Source: Corynebacterium tuberculostearicum
GTDB taxonomy: Bacteria; Actinomycetota; Actinomycetes; Mycobacteriales; Mycobacteriaceae
DNA length: 64,000 bases
Direction: 5' to 3'
Assembly (NCBI RefSeq): GCF_013408445.1
Contig: NZ_JACBZL010000001.1
Coordinates: 1,736,001-1,800,000, forward strand
Shown here: positions 44,906 through 57,064 of the stretch, one piece after another
Layout: every line of letters starts with the position of its first letter
Numbering within the stretch: position 1 is the stretch's first letter
The notes under the pieces: model-generated
Databases searched by the model: none
What the model was told of the DNA's origin: nothing
Seen by the model: the letters and a program-made list of their open reading frames with translations, nothing else
Made by a program: the position numbers and the translations under genes

Positions 44906-45586
44906 GTCTGCCCTTTGTCACTTCGCGGATTCTGCTCGCACTACTTAAAGGTGAGACCAGAACTACCAGATCAGAGATTCTTGACTGAGACGCCGAAACC
45001 TGGTTCAAACCGTCCACACAGCCGCCTATACCTTCGTGTAATTCCACAAAGAACCCAGAAGGTCCACGAAAAGTACTCTCTTAACTGCGAAAAGAGTTAT
45101 CCACAGCGTTATTCACACTTGTGTAATTTCATCTTTGTAATTCATAGATCTTACTCACAGTTTTAAATTCCACAGGCCCTATGCTGGGAGAACCGCCCTG
45201 TGATCAGTGCTGTGTGTAGATCGGTGATCAAATGACAAAACCTGTGGATAAAACGGTGATCCCGTTAGTTGTCCACAATTCGCCCCGATTGATCACAGCA
45301 AGATCACAAGAATTGGCACACCCCGGATCTGCGGCTTGAACTTGTCATTTACCTAGTTACCCACAGATCCCACAGCGCTTATTACTACTACTAAATTATT
45401 TCTCTGATCTGTATAAAAGAAAGAGGGTGTGTGGAATTCGGCCCGGCCTGCCTTCGGCCAGGCGCGGATCGGGCGGGCAAAGATGGAATTACACGTTGTG
45501 GCGCACCGCGCCCGATGCGGTAAGTTGGAAGCCAGTCTTTTGTAAGTAACAAATTTCCTACTTGCCCCAGAGGAGCTCTTCGCACC
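44906..45586. other. dnaA-dnaN intergenic region with second DnaA-box cluster
   Basis: No gene in about 680 bp. Boxes TTATCCACA 45097-45105, TTATTCACA 45109-45117, complement TGTGGATAA 45243-45251 and TTGTCCACA 45269-45277. Several TGATC-containing repeats (GGTGATCA, GGTGATCC, TTGATCACA, AGATCACAA) lie at about 45195-45315. The split of boxes on both sides of dnaA suggests a bipartite origin. Confidence 0.7.
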
Positions 45587-46768
45587 ATGGATGAAGCCGT
45601 GTCATTTCGCGTGGCCAAAGATGACCTTGCCAACGCCGTAGCGTGGGTTGCTCGCAGCCTGCCGTCCAAGGTCACCCAGCCCGTGCTCCGCGCGATGCTG
45701 ATTACCGCGGATGACAATGGTCTTGAGTTCACTGGCTTCGATTACGAGGTATCCACCCGCGTCCGCATCGCCGGCATGGTGGATGAACCCGGACAGATCG
45801 CGGTCGCCGGCAAGCTCCTCTCTGACATCGTCGCTTCCCTTCCCAACAAGGAAGTGGAGATCTCCCAGGTAGATTCCAAGGCCCTGGTTACCTGTGGTTC
45901 TTCCCGCTTTGAGCTTCCACTGATTCCTCTGGATGATTACCCGCAGCTTCCGGTCCTGCCGGAGGTTACCGGCACCATTCAGCCACAGCTATTCGTCGAG
46001 GCCATCCACCAGGTCGCCGCTGCGGCCGGCAAGGATGACACCTTGCCCATGCTCACCGGTGTGCACATGGATATCCGCGGCAAGGACATTGAGATGACGG
46101 CAACGGACCGCTTCCGCCTGGCCATGCGCACCTTGGAATGGGAGCCGAAGTCGCCGGATGTAGAAGCGAAACTCTTGGTGCCTGCGAAGACCCTGCAGGA
46201 AACCGGTCGTTCCTTGGATCCGCACCTGAATATCCCAGTGGAAATCGCTGTGGGCACCGATGACAATATTGGTGCCGATGGCCTCTTCGGCCTGCACGCG
46301 GATAATCGCGAGACCACCACGCGCATGCTGGATGCGGACTTCCCTAATGTGCAGCCCCTGTTGCCGAAGAGCCACACCAATATTGCCTCCATTGAGGTCG
46401 CCCCGCTGCAGGAAGCAATTCGCCGCGTGTCTTTGCTGACGGATCGCAACGCGCAGATTCGGATGGAATTCGCCGATGGCCAGGTGACCCTTTCCGCCGG
46501 CGCGGATGCCGGTAACGCCACCGAGACCCTGCCGTGTGCATTCCATGGCCGCGATGAATTCCTCATCGCCTTCAATCCGGGCTACCTCAAGGATGGCTTG
46601 GGCGTTATCAACACCGACCGCGTGGTCTTCGGCTTTACCGAGCCTTCCCGCCCAGCCATCATGATCCCAGAACCGGAAGAGCTGCCAGAGGCCGATGAAG
46701 ATGGCAACTTCCCCACGCCGGAGACCAACTTCACCTACCTGCTCATGCCGGTTCGCCTGCCGGGCTAA
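45587..46768 (+). CDS. dnaN: DNA polymerase III sliding clamp (beta)
   Basis: 393 aa, three repeated clamp domains; begins [20 protein letters not shown] and ends [12 protein letters not shown]. Full length. AGGAG stands 11 nt before the ATG. Its stop overlaps the ATG of recF by one base. Confidence 0.96.
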   Translation: MDEAVSFRVAKDDLANAVAWVARSLPSKVTQPVLRAMLITADDNGLEFTGFDYEVSTRVRIAGMVDEPGQIAVAGKLLSDIVASLPNKEVEISQVDSKALVTCGSSRFELPLIPLDDYPQLPVLPEVTGTIQPQLFVEAIHQVAAAAGKDDTLPMLTGVHMDIRGKDIEMTATDRFRLAMRTLEWEPKSPDVEAKLLVPAKTLQETGRSLDPHLNIPVEIAVGTDDNIGADGLFGLHADNRETTTRMLDADFPNVQPLLPKSHTNIASIEVAPLQEAIRRVSLLTDRNAQIRMEFADGQVTLSAGADAGNATETLPCAFHGRDEFLIAFNPGYLKDGLGVINTDRVVFGFTEPSRPAIMIPEPEELPEADEDGNFPTPETNFTYLLMPVRLPG

Positions 46769-47979
46769 TGTACGTCAGGGATCTCGATGTTCGGGATTTT
46801 CGCTCGTGGCCCGAACTTAATGTGCAGTTAGGGCCGGGGATCACCCTTTTTGTCGGGCGCAACGGCTTTGGCAAGACCAATATCGTTGAGGCCATTGGCT
46901 ATACTGCTCACCTTTCCTCCCACCGCGTTTCCCACGATGCACCGCTGGTGCGTCAGGGCGCGGACAGCGCGCGGGTATCCATTACCGCGGTGAACCAAGG
47001 TCGCGAGCTTACTACCCATTTGCTGGTTAAGCCCCACGCGGCCAACCAAGCACAGATTAATCGCACCCGCCTGCGCAGCCCTCGTGAGTTGCTGGGTGTG
47101 GTAAAAACTGTGCTCTTTTCCCCGGAGGACTTGGCCCTGGTGCGCGGGGAGCCGGCCGGGCGCCGCGCCTACCTCGATAGCATCATTGCCTCGCGGACTC
47201 CGCGCCTAGCGGGCGTGAAGGCCGACTACGACAAGGTGCTCAAGCAACGCAATGCCCTGCTGAAATCGGCCTCCGGCAGCCTGCGCCGCGGCTATTCCGA
47301 TAGCGATGGCGCCGCTGCGTTGGCCACCTTGGATACCTGGGATGCGCAGCTTGCCCGGCTCGGCGCCCAGGTGATTGCTGCGCGCCTTGCGCTTGTCGAC
47401 GCCCTGTTGGACCACATCCCCGCCGCCTATTCCGGCCTGGCGCCAGAATCGCGACCGGCGCACGTGGAGTATAAGTCCACGATCGATACCTCCGATCGCG
47501 AGGTGCTAGAGGCCGTGCTGCTCACCGAGTTGGCCGCCGCCCGGCAGCGCGAGATCGAACGCGGCATTTCCCTGGTGGGTCCGCACCGCGATGATCTGGT
47601 GCTCAACCTGGGTGATCAGCCGGCCAAGGGCTTTGCTAGCCACGGCGAGACGTGGTCCTACGCCATCGCGCTGCGCCTGGCGGAGTTCAACCTCCTGCGT
47701 CAGGAGGGAGGCTCGGATCCGGTGCTCATCTTGGACGATGTCTTTGCCGAGCTCGACGCCAAGCGCCGCAAGCAGCTGGTCCACTTGGCCGCCGAGGCGG
47801 AGCAGGTGCTCATCACCGCGGCCGTGGATGAGGATTTGCCTGGAAACTTGGAACCCATCGTGCGCTACCGCGTGAGCGTAGAAGATACCGAGACCGGTCG
47901 CATTTCCAAGCTCAGCGCCGAAGATTCTGCCGAAGATCGTGCTCAAGATACCGCTGAGGAAGGTGAGGGGAATGAGTGA
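46768..47979 (+). CDS. recF: DNA repair ATPase RecF
   Basis: 403 aa, SMC-like ATPase with Walker [11 protein letters not shown] (29-38), ABC-type signature [16 protein letters not shown] and Walker [13 protein letters not shown]. It loads RecA at gaps via RecOR. An acidic tail of about 20 residues ([21 protein letters not shown]) is unusual and absent from most RecF proteins; it overlaps the next start. Confidence 0.94.
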   Translation: MYVRDLDVRDFRSWPELNVQLGPGITLFVGRNGFGKTNIVEAIGYTAHLSSHRVSHDAPLVRQGADSARVSITAVNQGRELTTHLLVKPHAANQAQINRTRLRSPRELLGVVKTVLFSPEDLALVRGEPAGRRAYLDSIIASRTPRLAGVKADYDKVLKQRNALLKSASGSLRRGYSDSDGAAALATLDTWDAQLARLGAQVIAARLALVDALLDHIPAAYSGLAPESRPAHVEYKSTIDTSDREVLEAVLLTELAAARQREIERGISLVGPHRDDLVLNLGDQPAKGFASHGETWSYAIALRLAEFNLLRQEGGSDPVLILDDVFAELDAKRRKQLVHLAAEAEQVLITAAVDEDLPGNLEPIVRYRVSVEDTETGRISKLSAEDSAEDRAQDTAEEGEGNE

Positions 47980-48541
47980 GGATCAAGGGGGCGTCGGCAA
48001 GCAGCGCATTGATCCCGTCACCCAGTACTTCAAGCTGGTTCGGTCCACCTCCAAAAACCCGCCGAAGCTGACCCGCCCAGTACCGAAGATGCCGGTGCCC
48101 TCGCTGGAGAAGGCGCAAAAGCAGGGGTATATGGGCTATCAACGCGGCCGACCTACGGGTCCGGATGGCAGAAAGAAACGGCGCACGCTGGCCGTGCCGA
48201 GCCTGGGATCCCAAATTAACCGCGAGGTGGTCAATCGTGGGTGGGAGCATGACCTGGCTAATGGCTGGGTGATGGGCAATTGGGAGCATCTGGTGGGCGA
48301 GCGCATCGCCGCGCATACGCAGCCGCAGCGGATTAAGGACAAGATTGTCTATGTATCCTGCGATAACTCCACGTGGGCAACGGAGCTGCGCTACCTGCAA
48401 CGGCAAATCCTGCGGAAAATCTCTGACCGCCTTGGCCCCGATGTCATCGTGGAACTGCGGATTCACGGGCCGAAGCAAAGGCGCAATTACGAGGGGCGGC
48501 AGTGGGTCAAACCGCAAGGATCACAAGATACCTACGGCTAA
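47972..48541 (+). CDS. dciA: DciA-type DnaB helicase-loading protein (DUF721)
   Basis: About 189 aa from ATG 47972, preceded by GAGGGG and overlapping recF by 8 bp. The C-terminal DUF721/KH-like domain reads [48 protein letters not shown]. The basic N-terminus is disordered. DciA recruits or loads the replicative helicase in bacteria lacking DnaC; its position between recF and gyrB is standard in actinobacteria. Confidence 0.9.
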   Translation: MSEDQGGVGKQRIDPVTQYFKLVRSTSKNPPKLTRPVPKMPVPSLEKAQKQGYMGYQRGRPTGPDGRKKRRTLAVPSLGSQINREVVNRGWEHDLANGWVMGNWEHLVGERIAAHTQPQRIKDKIVYVSCDNSTWATELRYLQRQILRKISDRLGPDVIVELRIHGPKQRRNYEGRQWVKPQGSQDTYG

Positions 48542-48545
48542 TAGG

Positions 48546-48585
48546 CTGAGGTTTACTCAGACCTGCACAAAGTAAAGAACCTCAG
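48546..48585 (+). terminator. Hairpin after dciA
   Basis: CTGAGGTT at 48546-48553 pairs with AACCTCAG at 48578-48585. No T-run, so a weak terminator or an element in the gyrB leader. A TAGAAT (48646-48651) downstream is a likely gyrB -10 box. Confidence 0.45.
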
Positions 48586-48677
48586 AGCGCGCCAGATTCC
48601 TATCTCTCACGGGTGTGGGGTGTCTTTCAGTAGGGGGTATCCGTGTAGAATAGTCAAGGTCTTAGAATTAGCTATAG

Positions 48678-50768
<2,091 letters not shown>

Positions 50769-50779
50769 AGCGCAGCATG

Positions 50780-50813
50780 AAGCCCACCGTGGAATTACCG
50801 CGGTGGGCTTTAA
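50780..50813 (+). terminator. Terminator after gyrB
   Basis: AAGCCCACCG pairs with CGGTGGGCTT around TGGAATTAC, followed by TAATT. Also serves the convergent exporter gene. Confidence 0.75.
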
Positions 50814-50837
50814 TTGTGGCGTCGGAAAGCGCCGGGC

Positions 50838-52313
50838 CTAGGCCTGGGAGCTGCGCTGATCCGCTATGGCGAATCCCAGGGAAGCGAGGCACATCGCCAG
50901 AATGACGCCGAAGCCGGCAATGATGGACAGCGGCCAGTCGGCGCTCGTGCCGTGCAAGGTGGCAAAAACGATGGCCGTAATAACGGCAAGTCCAATGGCC
51001 GTACCGATGCGCTGGCCGGTTTGGAGGACGGCGCCGGACGATCCGGCGTAGGCCTGTGGAACATGCGCCAAGGTGAGCGTTTGGTTGGGAGAGATGACCG
51101 AGCCTTGCCCGCCGCCAACAAGGGCCAGCGAAAGGACCATCCACCATTCGCTAGCGCCCCATTGCTCGGTGGCCCAGATGAGCGCAATGGTGGCAATGAG
51201 GCCGGAGATCGTCACGAGCATGCCCAGCACCACGACTTTGCGGCCGTGGACGGATACGGATCGGCCGGCCAGCGTGGCAGATATGGAGCTCAACAAGGCA
51301 GCCGGAATGCCTACGGAGCCGGCAGCCAAGGCGGAGTGTCCGAGCCCGCTTTGGAAGTAAAGTGCCACGAGCACCCAAATGCTGGTAATGCCCATAAACC
51401 ACAAGGTGGCGATGATGGTTCCATTGCGAAAACTCGGGGTGGCAAAGATAGTCAGATCTACCATGGGCGGATGGCCAGTGGCCTTGTGGTGGCGCTCCCA
51501 CAGCACCCATCCCACAAGGAGGACGGCGCCCAGCAGTAGGAGCCACCACACGGCCGGGGAGGCGGACGATTCCATGAAGGGGAAGAGGATGGCCCACACC
51601 GCAGCGCCGAGAATCACCGCACCGATGGGATCCAGGGTGGCAAGGGCCTTGAAGATGCTCAGTTTATTGCCATTTTTATCGCGCACGCGGGAAAACAGCG
51701 GCCGCGGAAACCACAGCAATCCTAAGATGATGGCAATAAGGCCGACGGGGAAATTGACCAGCATGGTCAGCCGCCAGCCTAGGTCGGCGCCGCCGAGGCG
51801 AATGAGCAGGCCGCCCAGTACCGGTCCGATAGCCACAGCGATGCCCACCGTGGAGCCAAAGTAGCCGAAGGCGCGGGCGCGCTCCGGACCGCGGAAGTAC
51901 TGCTGGATCATTCCCACGCCCTGCGGATTGAGTAGGCCAGCGCCTATGCCTTGGATAAAGCGGGCGGCGTTGAGTGCTTCCGCGTTGGGGGCAAAGCCGG
52001 CCACGGCGGCGCTGAGGGAATAGATGGCAATGCCCGCTAGAAAAATGCCGCCGCGGCCGACGAGATCTCCCGCGCGGCCGGCCGCCACAAGGATGACACC
52101 AAAGGTGAGTGCATAACCGGAGAGCACCCATTGCACATCGGATTCAGAGGCTCCCAGGCCCGATTGAATCGAGGGCAGGGCTACGTTCACGATGGACACG
52201 CTCAGCAGGGACATGAACAGCGCCGTGAGCAAAACGATAAGTACCCGCCAGCGGGCGGGATCTTGGCCGGCGGGGTACTCGGTTTGGTTAGCTGCGGAAG
52301 TAGTCACTTCCAC
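50838..52313 (-). CDS. MFS drug exporter, DHA2 family (14 helices)
   Basis: 491 aa with 14 hydrophobic helices. Antiporter motif C region GIAVAIGPVLGGLL, motif A GRAGDLVGRGG. DHA2 proteins export drugs, dyes or small lipids by proton antiport; the substrate here is unknown. Not in an operon. Confidence 0.82.
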   Translation of the reverse strand: MEVTTSAANQTEYPAGQDPARWRVLIVLLTALFMSLLSVSIVNVALPSIQSGLGASESDVQWVLSGYALTFGVILVAAGRAGDLVGRGGIFLAGIAIYSLSAAVAGFAPNAEALNAARFIQGIGAGLLNPQGVGMIQQYFRGPERARAFGYFGSTVGIAVAIGPVLGGLLIRLGGADLGWRLTMLVNFPVGLIAIILGLLWFPRPLFSRVRDKNGNKLSIFKALATLDPIGAVILGAAVWAILFPFMESSASPAVWWLLLLGAVLLVGWVLWERHHKATGHPPMVDLTIFATPSFRNGTIIATLWFMGITSIWVLVALYFQSGLGHSALAAGSVGIPAALLSSISATLAGRSVSVHGRKVVVLGMLVTISGLIATIALIWATEQWGASEWWMVLSLALVGGGQGSVISPNQTLTLAHVPQAYAGSSGAVLQTGQRIGTAIGLAVITAIVFATLHGTSADWPLSIIAGFGVILAMCLASLGFAIADQRSSQA

Positions 52314-52355
52314 ACTTATACTCTGCGGTTTGTTCTAGGTTCAACCGCGCGGAAA

Positions 52356-52793
52356 CTACATGTGTTTTTGCAGCACGCGGCCGAAATCCGGCACCGCAGG
52401 GGTGAGGAATTTCGAGGCCTTGCCGCGCAAGGAGTTATACGGCTTAGACAGCGCGGGGGAGTTAATCTGCTTGGCGTGCTTATCGGCCACCGACATGATG
52501 GAATCGCTCACCTGGGCGCTGCGGGGCTCCAGGAAGGAACCGAAATCCTGCTCGGAGGTTTCCGAAAATTCCTGCCAGTGCGGATCCAGGGCATCGAGGA
52601 TATCCGGCAGCACGCGGCCTAGGGCCTTGGTGATGATGGCGGAGTCGACCTTCTTCGCGGCGGCGACGGCGCCCTTGAGCGCCATGCCGGTAATGCCCGA
52701 TTGCTTGGCGACGACCCCCTCAACCAGCTCGCCGCAATCGTTAATCACCGCAGTGCGCTGCGGACCTGACATAAGTTCAGAAAGATGTGCCAT
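52356..52793 (-). CDS. DUF6918 family protein
   Basis: 145 aa, helical: LSELMSGPQRTAVINDCGELVEGVVAKQSGITGMALKGAVAAAKKVDSAIITKALGRVLPDILDALDPHW. It fits the actinobacterial DUF6918 family as I remember it. No signal peptide or membrane segment. Role unknown. Confidence 0.65.
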   Translation of the reverse strand: MAHLSELMSGPQRTAVINDCGELVEGVVAKQSGITGMALKGAVAAAKKVDSAIITKALGRVLPDILDALDPHWQEFSETSEQDFGSFLEPRSAQVSDSIMSVADKHAKQINSPALSKPYNSLRGKASKFLTPAVPDFGRVLQKHM

Positions 52794-52813
52794 GCTGCAC
52801 CACCTTACGCGAG

Positions 52814-53170
52814 TTAGGCGGGCTGGCCCGGCAGGCCAGGGAGGTTGGCCTGGATGGAAGCAATCTGATCGGCGATCTGGTTCAAGCCAGCATCGCGGGC
52901 AGCTTTCTCCAGATCCACGTTAGGGGAGTAAAGGGCCACGGCGCTGGCCAGCGCGGTGACGCCGGCGGCCGCTGCGGTGATAATCAGGGTGAGATCCAGC
53001 TGGGAAGAACCGGTAGAGGAACCACCGGCCTCGCCCGGCTGAAAGTCCGGATTTACCGTTTCTTTCCAGGAATCGGCATCAGCGGCGGTGGCGGTAGGAG
53101 CAGTGACGGCGGTGGCAGCTAGCGCCACAACGGTCAGGCCTGAGGCGGCAATCTTCTTGAAGCGGGACAT
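52814..53170 (-). CDS. Small secreted protein
   Basis: 118 aa. Sec signal peptide MSRFKKIAASGLTVVALAATAVTAPTATA with an AxA cleavage site near residue 29. The mature part is Gly/Ser/Pro-rich with one hydrophobic segment (LDLTLIITAAAAGVTALASAVALY) that could anchor it. Corynebacterial envelope protein of unknown function. Confidence 0.65.
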   Translation of the reverse strand: MSRFKKIAASGLTVVALAATAVTAPTATAADADSWKETVNPDFQPGEAGGSSTGSSQLDLTLIITAAAAGVTALASAVALYSPNVDLEKAARDAGLNQIADQIASIQANLPGLPGQPA

Positions 53171-53208
53171 GGTGGTAGTTCCTTTCTTGGGTCACTATCC
53201 CCAGTAAC

Positions 53209-53469
53209 TTAGGTAACTTCTTTAACACTAAGGTAGACGCGCGCGCTGAACTTTGCGAACTCTGCGTTATACCCGCTCAGCGCCGGCACGCGGGCTAATA
53301 CCTCCGCCATGGCGCGGGCGGCATCGCGGTGGTTGTCATGAATGGCTATTCCCTCCACCTTGGCGGTGCTGGCAGCCGCCGCGGCCGCCAGGGCGGCAAA
53401 GTTGGTGATGCGGACGTTAAGGCGAGCGCAAAACTCGCGGGCCAAGAGGTAGAGCTGTTCAGTAGTCAT
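53209..53469 (-). CDS. Degenerate Doc/Fic-like small protein, partner of the RHH gene
   Basis: 86 aa. The pattern LYLLAREFCARLNVRITNFAALAAAAAAST...DAARAMAEVLARVPALSGYNAEFAKFSARVYLSV follows the helix layout of short actinobacterial Doc/Fic proteins. The Fic loop HxFxxGNxR is not present; VPALSGYNAEF stands in its place, so AMPylation activity is unlikely. It begins 6 bp after the RHH stop. Either an inactive toxin relative or a separate family. Confidence 0.4.
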   Translation of the reverse strand: MTTEQLYLLAREFCARLNVRITNFAALAAAAAASTAKVEGIAIHDNHRDAARAMAEVLARVPALSGYNAEFAKFSARVYLSVKEVT

Positions 53470-53475
53470 GCTTGC

Positions 53476-53697
53476 CTAGGACTGTGCGGGCCGGGCACGG
53501 CGGATTTCCGCCTCCAGCTCAGCGCGGCCGGGGAGGAGGGCGCGGGCGGTGGACTGCACGTGGGCGTCGGCAAGCGTGCGGGCTGCCGCCGCAACAATGG
53601 CCCGCACCACCGCCTCGTGCTTGGAGGTGCCCTGCGCGGAGGCCAGCAGCGTGAGCGCGTGATCCTGCTCGTCCGTAAGTCGCAATGTCATCGCCAT
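53476..53697 (-). CDS. Ribbon-helix-helix (CopG-type) antitoxin-like regulator
   Basis: 73 aa from ATG 53697: MAMTLRLTDEQDHALTLLAS then AQGTSKHEAVVRAIVAAAAR, a clear RHH fold, with a charged C-terminal arm (LLPGRAELEAEIRRARPAQS) of the type that wraps a partner toxin. An ATG two codons on is possible. Two GTGATACCAC repeats lie just upstream, a probable autoregulatory operator. Confidence 0.65.
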   Translation of the reverse strand: MAMTLRLTDEQDHALTLLASAQGTSKHEAVVRAIVAAAARTLADAHVQSTARALLPGRAELEAEIRRARPAQS

Positions 53698-53704
53698 GCC
53701 TAAA

Positions 53705-53725
53705 GTGATACCACGGTGATACCAC
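53705..53725. promoter_or_regulatory. Direct repeat operator upstream of the RHH gene
   Basis: GTGATACCAC at 53705-53714 and 53716-53725, an 11-bp period, one helical turn. RHH dimers bind such tandem sites. Located 8-28 bp before the RHH start and 52 bp before gyrA, so binding could also affect gyrA. Confidence 0.55.
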
Positions 53726-53776
53726 CCGTGCGGCAATTCGAGTCCTGAAAAGCGCTAGAGGGTAGAATTTGGGGCT

Positions 53777-56329
53777 ATGAGTGACAATAACGACGATCTT
53801 TTTGATCGCATATTTCCCATTGACATTAATGAGGAGATGGAGTCGAGCTACATCGACTACGCCATGTCCGTCATCGTTGGCCGCGCCCTGCCGGAGGTGC
53901 GCGATGGCCTGAAGCCGGTGCACCGCCGCATCCTCTACGCGATGTTCGATTCCGGTTACCGCCCGGAGCGCGGCTACGTGAAGTCCGCCCGCCCGGTCTC
54001 GGACACCATGGGTCAGTTCCACCCGCACGGTGACTCCGCCATCTATGACACCTTGGTGCGTCTGGCCCAGTCCTGGAACATGCGCTATCCGCTGGTGGAT
54101 GGCCAGGGTAACTTCGGTTCCCGCGGTAACGATGGCCCGGCAGCAATGCGTTATACGGAGTGTAAGCTCACCCCGCTGGCCATGGAGATGGTGCGCGATA
54201 TCCGCGAGAACACCGTGGACTTCTCTCCCAACTACGATGGCAAGACCAGCGAGCCAGACGTCCTGCCGTCCCGCGTTCCGAACCTACTCATGAACGGTTC
54301 GGGCGGCATTGCCGTGGGTATGGCCACCAATATTCCGCCGCATAACCTCAACGAGCTGGCCGAGGCTATCTACTGGATGCTGGATAATCCAGACGCCGAT
54401 GAAGAGGCTGCGCTGGAAGCCTGCATGGAACGCGTCAAGGGCCCGGATTTCCCCACCGCTGGCCTCATTGTGGGCGATCAGGGCATCAAGGATGCCTACA
54501 CCACTGGCCGCGGCTCCATCCGCATGCGCGGCGTGACCTCCATCGAGGAGTCTGGATCCCGTCAGACCATCGTCATTACGGAGCTGCCGTTCCAGGTCAA
54601 CCCGGATAACCTCATCTCTAATATCGCGGAGTCCGTGGCCAGCGGCAAGATCGCGGGCATCTCCAAGATTGAGGATGAGTCCTCCGACCGCGTGGGCATG
54701 CGCATCGTGGTCACCCTTAAGCGCGACGCTGTGGCCCGCGTGGTGCTCAATAACCTCTACAAGCACTCCCAGCTGCAGACCTCCTTCGGTGCCAACATGC
54801 TCTCCATTGTTGACGGCGTGCCGCGCACCCTCCGCCTGGATCAGATGCTGCGCTACTACGTGGAGCACCAGATCGAGGTCATCGTTCGCCGTACCCAGTA
54901 CCGCCTGAACGAGGCCGAGAAGCGCGCCCACATCTTGCGCGGCTTGGTCAAGGCCCTGGACATGCTGGATGAGGTCATCGCCCTTATCCGTCGTTCGCCC
55001 ACCGTAGACGAGGCGCGCGAAGGCTTGAAGGAGCTTCTCGACGTCGACGATATCCAGGCCGATGCCATCCTCGCCATGCAGCTGCGCAAGCTGGCTGCAC
55101 TGGAGCGCCAGAAGATCATCGACGAGTTGGCCGAGATCGAGCTCGAGATTGCTGACCTGAAGGACATCCTTGCCCGCGAGGAGCGCCAGCGTCAGATTGT
55201 CCACGATGAGCTGGCAGAGATCGTCGATAAGTATGGCGATGAACGCCGCACCGAGATCATCCCGGCCACCGGCGATGTCACCGATGAGGACCTCATTGCC
55301 CGCGAGAACGTCGTGGTCACCATTACCTCCACCGGCTACGCTAAGCGAACCAAGGTGGATTCCTATAAGGCGCAAAAGCGCGGCGGCAAGGGCGTGCGCG
55401 GCGCTGAGCTCAAGCAGGACGATATTGTGAAGAACTTCTTCGTCTGCTCCACGCACGACTGGATCTTGTTCTTTACCAACTTCGGCCGTGTCTACCGTCT
55501 TAAGGCCTATGAGCTGCCCGAGGGCGGTCGCGCCGCACGCGGCCAGCACGTGGCTAACCTGCTGGAATTCCAGCCGGAAGAAAAGATCGCACAGGTCATC
55601 CAGATTCAGTCCTACGAGGACGCTCCTTACTTGGTCCTCGCCACCCAGCAGGGCCGCGTGAAGAAGTCCCGCCTGACCGATTATGAGTCCGCGCGTTCCG
55701 CTGGCCTTATCGCCATTAACCTCAACGAGGGCGATGCGCTCATCGGCGCACAGCTCGTCTCCGAGGGCGATGACATCCTGCTTACCTCCGAGCAGGGCCA
55801 AGCTATCCGCTTTACTGCCGACGACGACCAGCTGCGCCCCATGGGCCGCGCTACCGCCGGTGTGAAGGGCATGCGCTTCCGCGGCGATGATCAGCTGCTA
55901 TCCATGTCCGTGGTCCACGATGGCGAGTTCCTTCTGGTCGCCACCTCTGGCGGCTACGGCAAGCGCACTGCCATTGAGGAATACACCCCGCAGGGCCGCG
56001 GTGGCTTGGGTGTTATGACCTTCAAGTACACCCCGAAGCGCGGCAAGCTCATCGGCGCCATCTCCGTCGATGAGGATGACGAGATCTTCGCCATCACCTC
56101 CGCCGGCGGCGTCATCCGCACCGAGGTAGACCAGATTCGTCCGTCCTCCCGTGCGACCATGGGCGTGCGCTTGGTGAACCTGGCCGACGACGTCGAACTG
56201 CTTGCCATCGACCGCAACGTCGAAGAAGATGGTGAGGAAGACGCTCAGGCTGTAGCCAAGGGCGAAAAGACCGTGGATGAGGTCCAACAGGAGCACAAGG
56301 CTGGCGATGCTTCCAAGGATGAGGAGTAA
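53777..56329 (+). CDS. gyrA: DNA gyrase subunit A
   Basis: 850 aa. Catalytic Tyr126 in AAMRYTE; six-bladed C-terminal DNA-wrapping domain with the GyrA-box region [10 protein letters not shown]. Quinolone-determining positions read [10 protein letters not shown] with Ser87 and Asp91, the susceptible-type residues in corynebacteria. Acidic C-terminal tail ([20 protein letters not shown]). Confidence 0.96.
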   Translation: MSDNNDDLFDRIFPIDINEEMESSYIDYAMSVIVGRALPEVRDGLKPVHRRILYAMFDSGYRPERGYVKSARPVSDTMGQFHPHGDSAIYDTLVRLAQSWNMRYPLVDGQGNFGSRGNDGPAAMRYTECKLTPLAMEMVRDIRENTVDFSPNYDGKTSEPDVLPSRVPNLLMNGSGGIAVGMATNIPPHNLNELAEAIYWMLDNPDADEEAALEACMERVKGPDFPTAGLIVGDQGIKDAYTTGRGSIRMRGVTSIEESGSRQTIVITELPFQVNPDNLISNIAESVASGKIAGISKIEDESSDRVGMRIVVTLKRDAVARVVLNNLYKHSQLQTSFGANMLSIVDGVPRTLRLDQMLRYYVEHQIEVIVRRTQYRLNEAEKRAHILRGLVKALDMLDEVIALIRRSPTVDEAREGLKELLDVDDIQADAILAMQLRKLAALERQKIIDELAEIELEIADLKDILAREERQRQIVHDELAEIVDKYGDERRTEIIPATGDVTDEDLIARENVVVTITSTGYAKRTKVDSYKAQKRGGKGVRGAELKQDDIVKNFFVCSTHDWILFFTNFGRVYRLKAYELPEGGRAARGQHVANLLEFQPEEKIAQVIQIQSYEDAPYLVLATQQGRVKKSRLTDYESARSAGLIAINLNEGDALIGAQLVSEGDDILLTSEQGQAIRFTADDDQLRPMGRATAGVKGMRFRGDDQLLSMSVVHDGEFLLVATSGGYGKRTAIEEYTPQGRGGLGVMTFKYTPKRGKLIGAISVDEDDEIFAITSAGGVIRTEVDQIRPSSRATMGVRLVNLADDVELLAIDRNVEEDGEEDAQAVAKGEKTVDEVQQEHKAGDASKDEE

Positions 56330-56332
56330 TTA

Positions 56333-56671
56333 ATGGCACGACGAGACGTAACGATTACGCGAATCTCGCCCACTTCCGCGTTCCGCGTTGGTCTGGCCTT
56401 GTCACTCGTCGGACTCATTGCCTGGATGCTGGCCGTATGCCTGCTCTACATCGGCCTGAACCAGGTGGGCATCTGGGAATCGCTCAATAGCCTCGTCGGC
56501 GGCGTGGGCGGCGGATTCGAGGTCACCTTCGGTGTCATTATCTCCGCCTCCGCGCTCATCGGCGTTATTTTCGCCGTTCTCCTTACGTTGCTGGCACCAC
56601 TGATGGCGGTTATTTATAACGCCATCGTGGACGTCTTTGGCGGCCTGCGAGTCGACTTAGACAACCGCTAG
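56333..56671 (+). CDS. DUF3566 domain membrane protein
   Basis: 112 aa, 3 bp after gyrA. Two membrane helices with a Gly-rich loop (SLVGGVGGGFEVTFGVIISA) and the family opening VTITRISPTSAFRVGLALSLV. Always linked to gyrA in actinobacteria; thought to belong to the elongation/division envelope set, role unproven. Confidence 0.85.
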   Translation: MARRDVTITRISPTSAFRVGLALSLVGLIAWMLAVCLLYIGLNQVGIWESLNSLVGGVGGGFEVTFGVIISASALIGVIFAVLLTLLAPLMAVIYNAIVDVFGGLRVDLDNR

Positions 56672-56834
56672 CACCTCTCTTGTGTTGGAAGATGCCGGTA
56701 CCTTCGGGTGCCGGTATTTTTCTTTCTTTTGTGCGAATCTTTCCCCTTCTTCTTACCGGCCGGAAATATCTGTTGAGCAGGCGATTTGTGTAAATCCGGG
56801 GATAGTATGTAGAGTTAATCCTCGTTCCGCACAA

Positions 56835-56911
56835 GGGCCTATAGCTCAGTCGGTTAGAGCGCATCGCTGATAACGATGAGGTCGCTGGTTCGATTCCAGC
56901 TAGGCCCACCA
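56835..56911 (+). tRNA. tRNA-Ile (anticodon GAT), CCA encoded
   Basis: 77 nt including CCA. Acceptor GGGCCTA pairs with TAGGCCC, D-arm AGCTCAG, anticodon GAT in CTGATAA, T-loop GTTCGATTC. Standard gyrA-ileT-alaT order of corynebacteria. Confidence 0.97.
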
Positions 56912-56920
56912 CGGAACAAT

Positions 56921-56993
56921 GGGGCATTAGCTCAATTGGTAGAGCATCTGCTTTGCAAGCAGAAGGTCAGGAGTTCGATTCTCCTATGCTCCA
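56921..56993 (+). tRNA. tRNA-Ala (anticodon TGC)
   Basis: 73 nt, acceptor GGGGCAT pairs with ATGCTCC, with the G3-T70 pair that identifies tRNA-Ala. Anticodon TGC in TTTGCAA, T-loop GTTCGATTC. CCA is not encoded. Confidence 0.97.
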
Positions 56994-57002
56994 CAGCATA
57001 AA

Positions 57003-57037
57003 GTCCGGCTTCCTCTTTGGAGGGGCCGGACATTTTT
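57003..57037 (+). terminator. Terminator after tRNA-Ala
   Basis: GTCCGGC (57003-57009) pairs with GCCGGAC (57025-57031), followed by ATTTTTC. Confidence 0.85.
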
Positions 57038-57064
57038 CATTTCCGCGCTCATGGCGGATTCTAG

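Noticed and set aside
44915..45166. 83-codon frame in the dnaA-dnaN gap
   Set aside because: Overlaps the DnaA-box cluster and has no coding signature.
38000..46000. parS sites near parAB/oriC
   Set aside because: No sequence close to the 16-bp consensus TGTTTCACGTGAAACA was recognised.
54284..55801. 505-codon open frame antisense to gyrA
   Set aside because: Same codon-bias shadow; no ribosome site and no recognisable domain.
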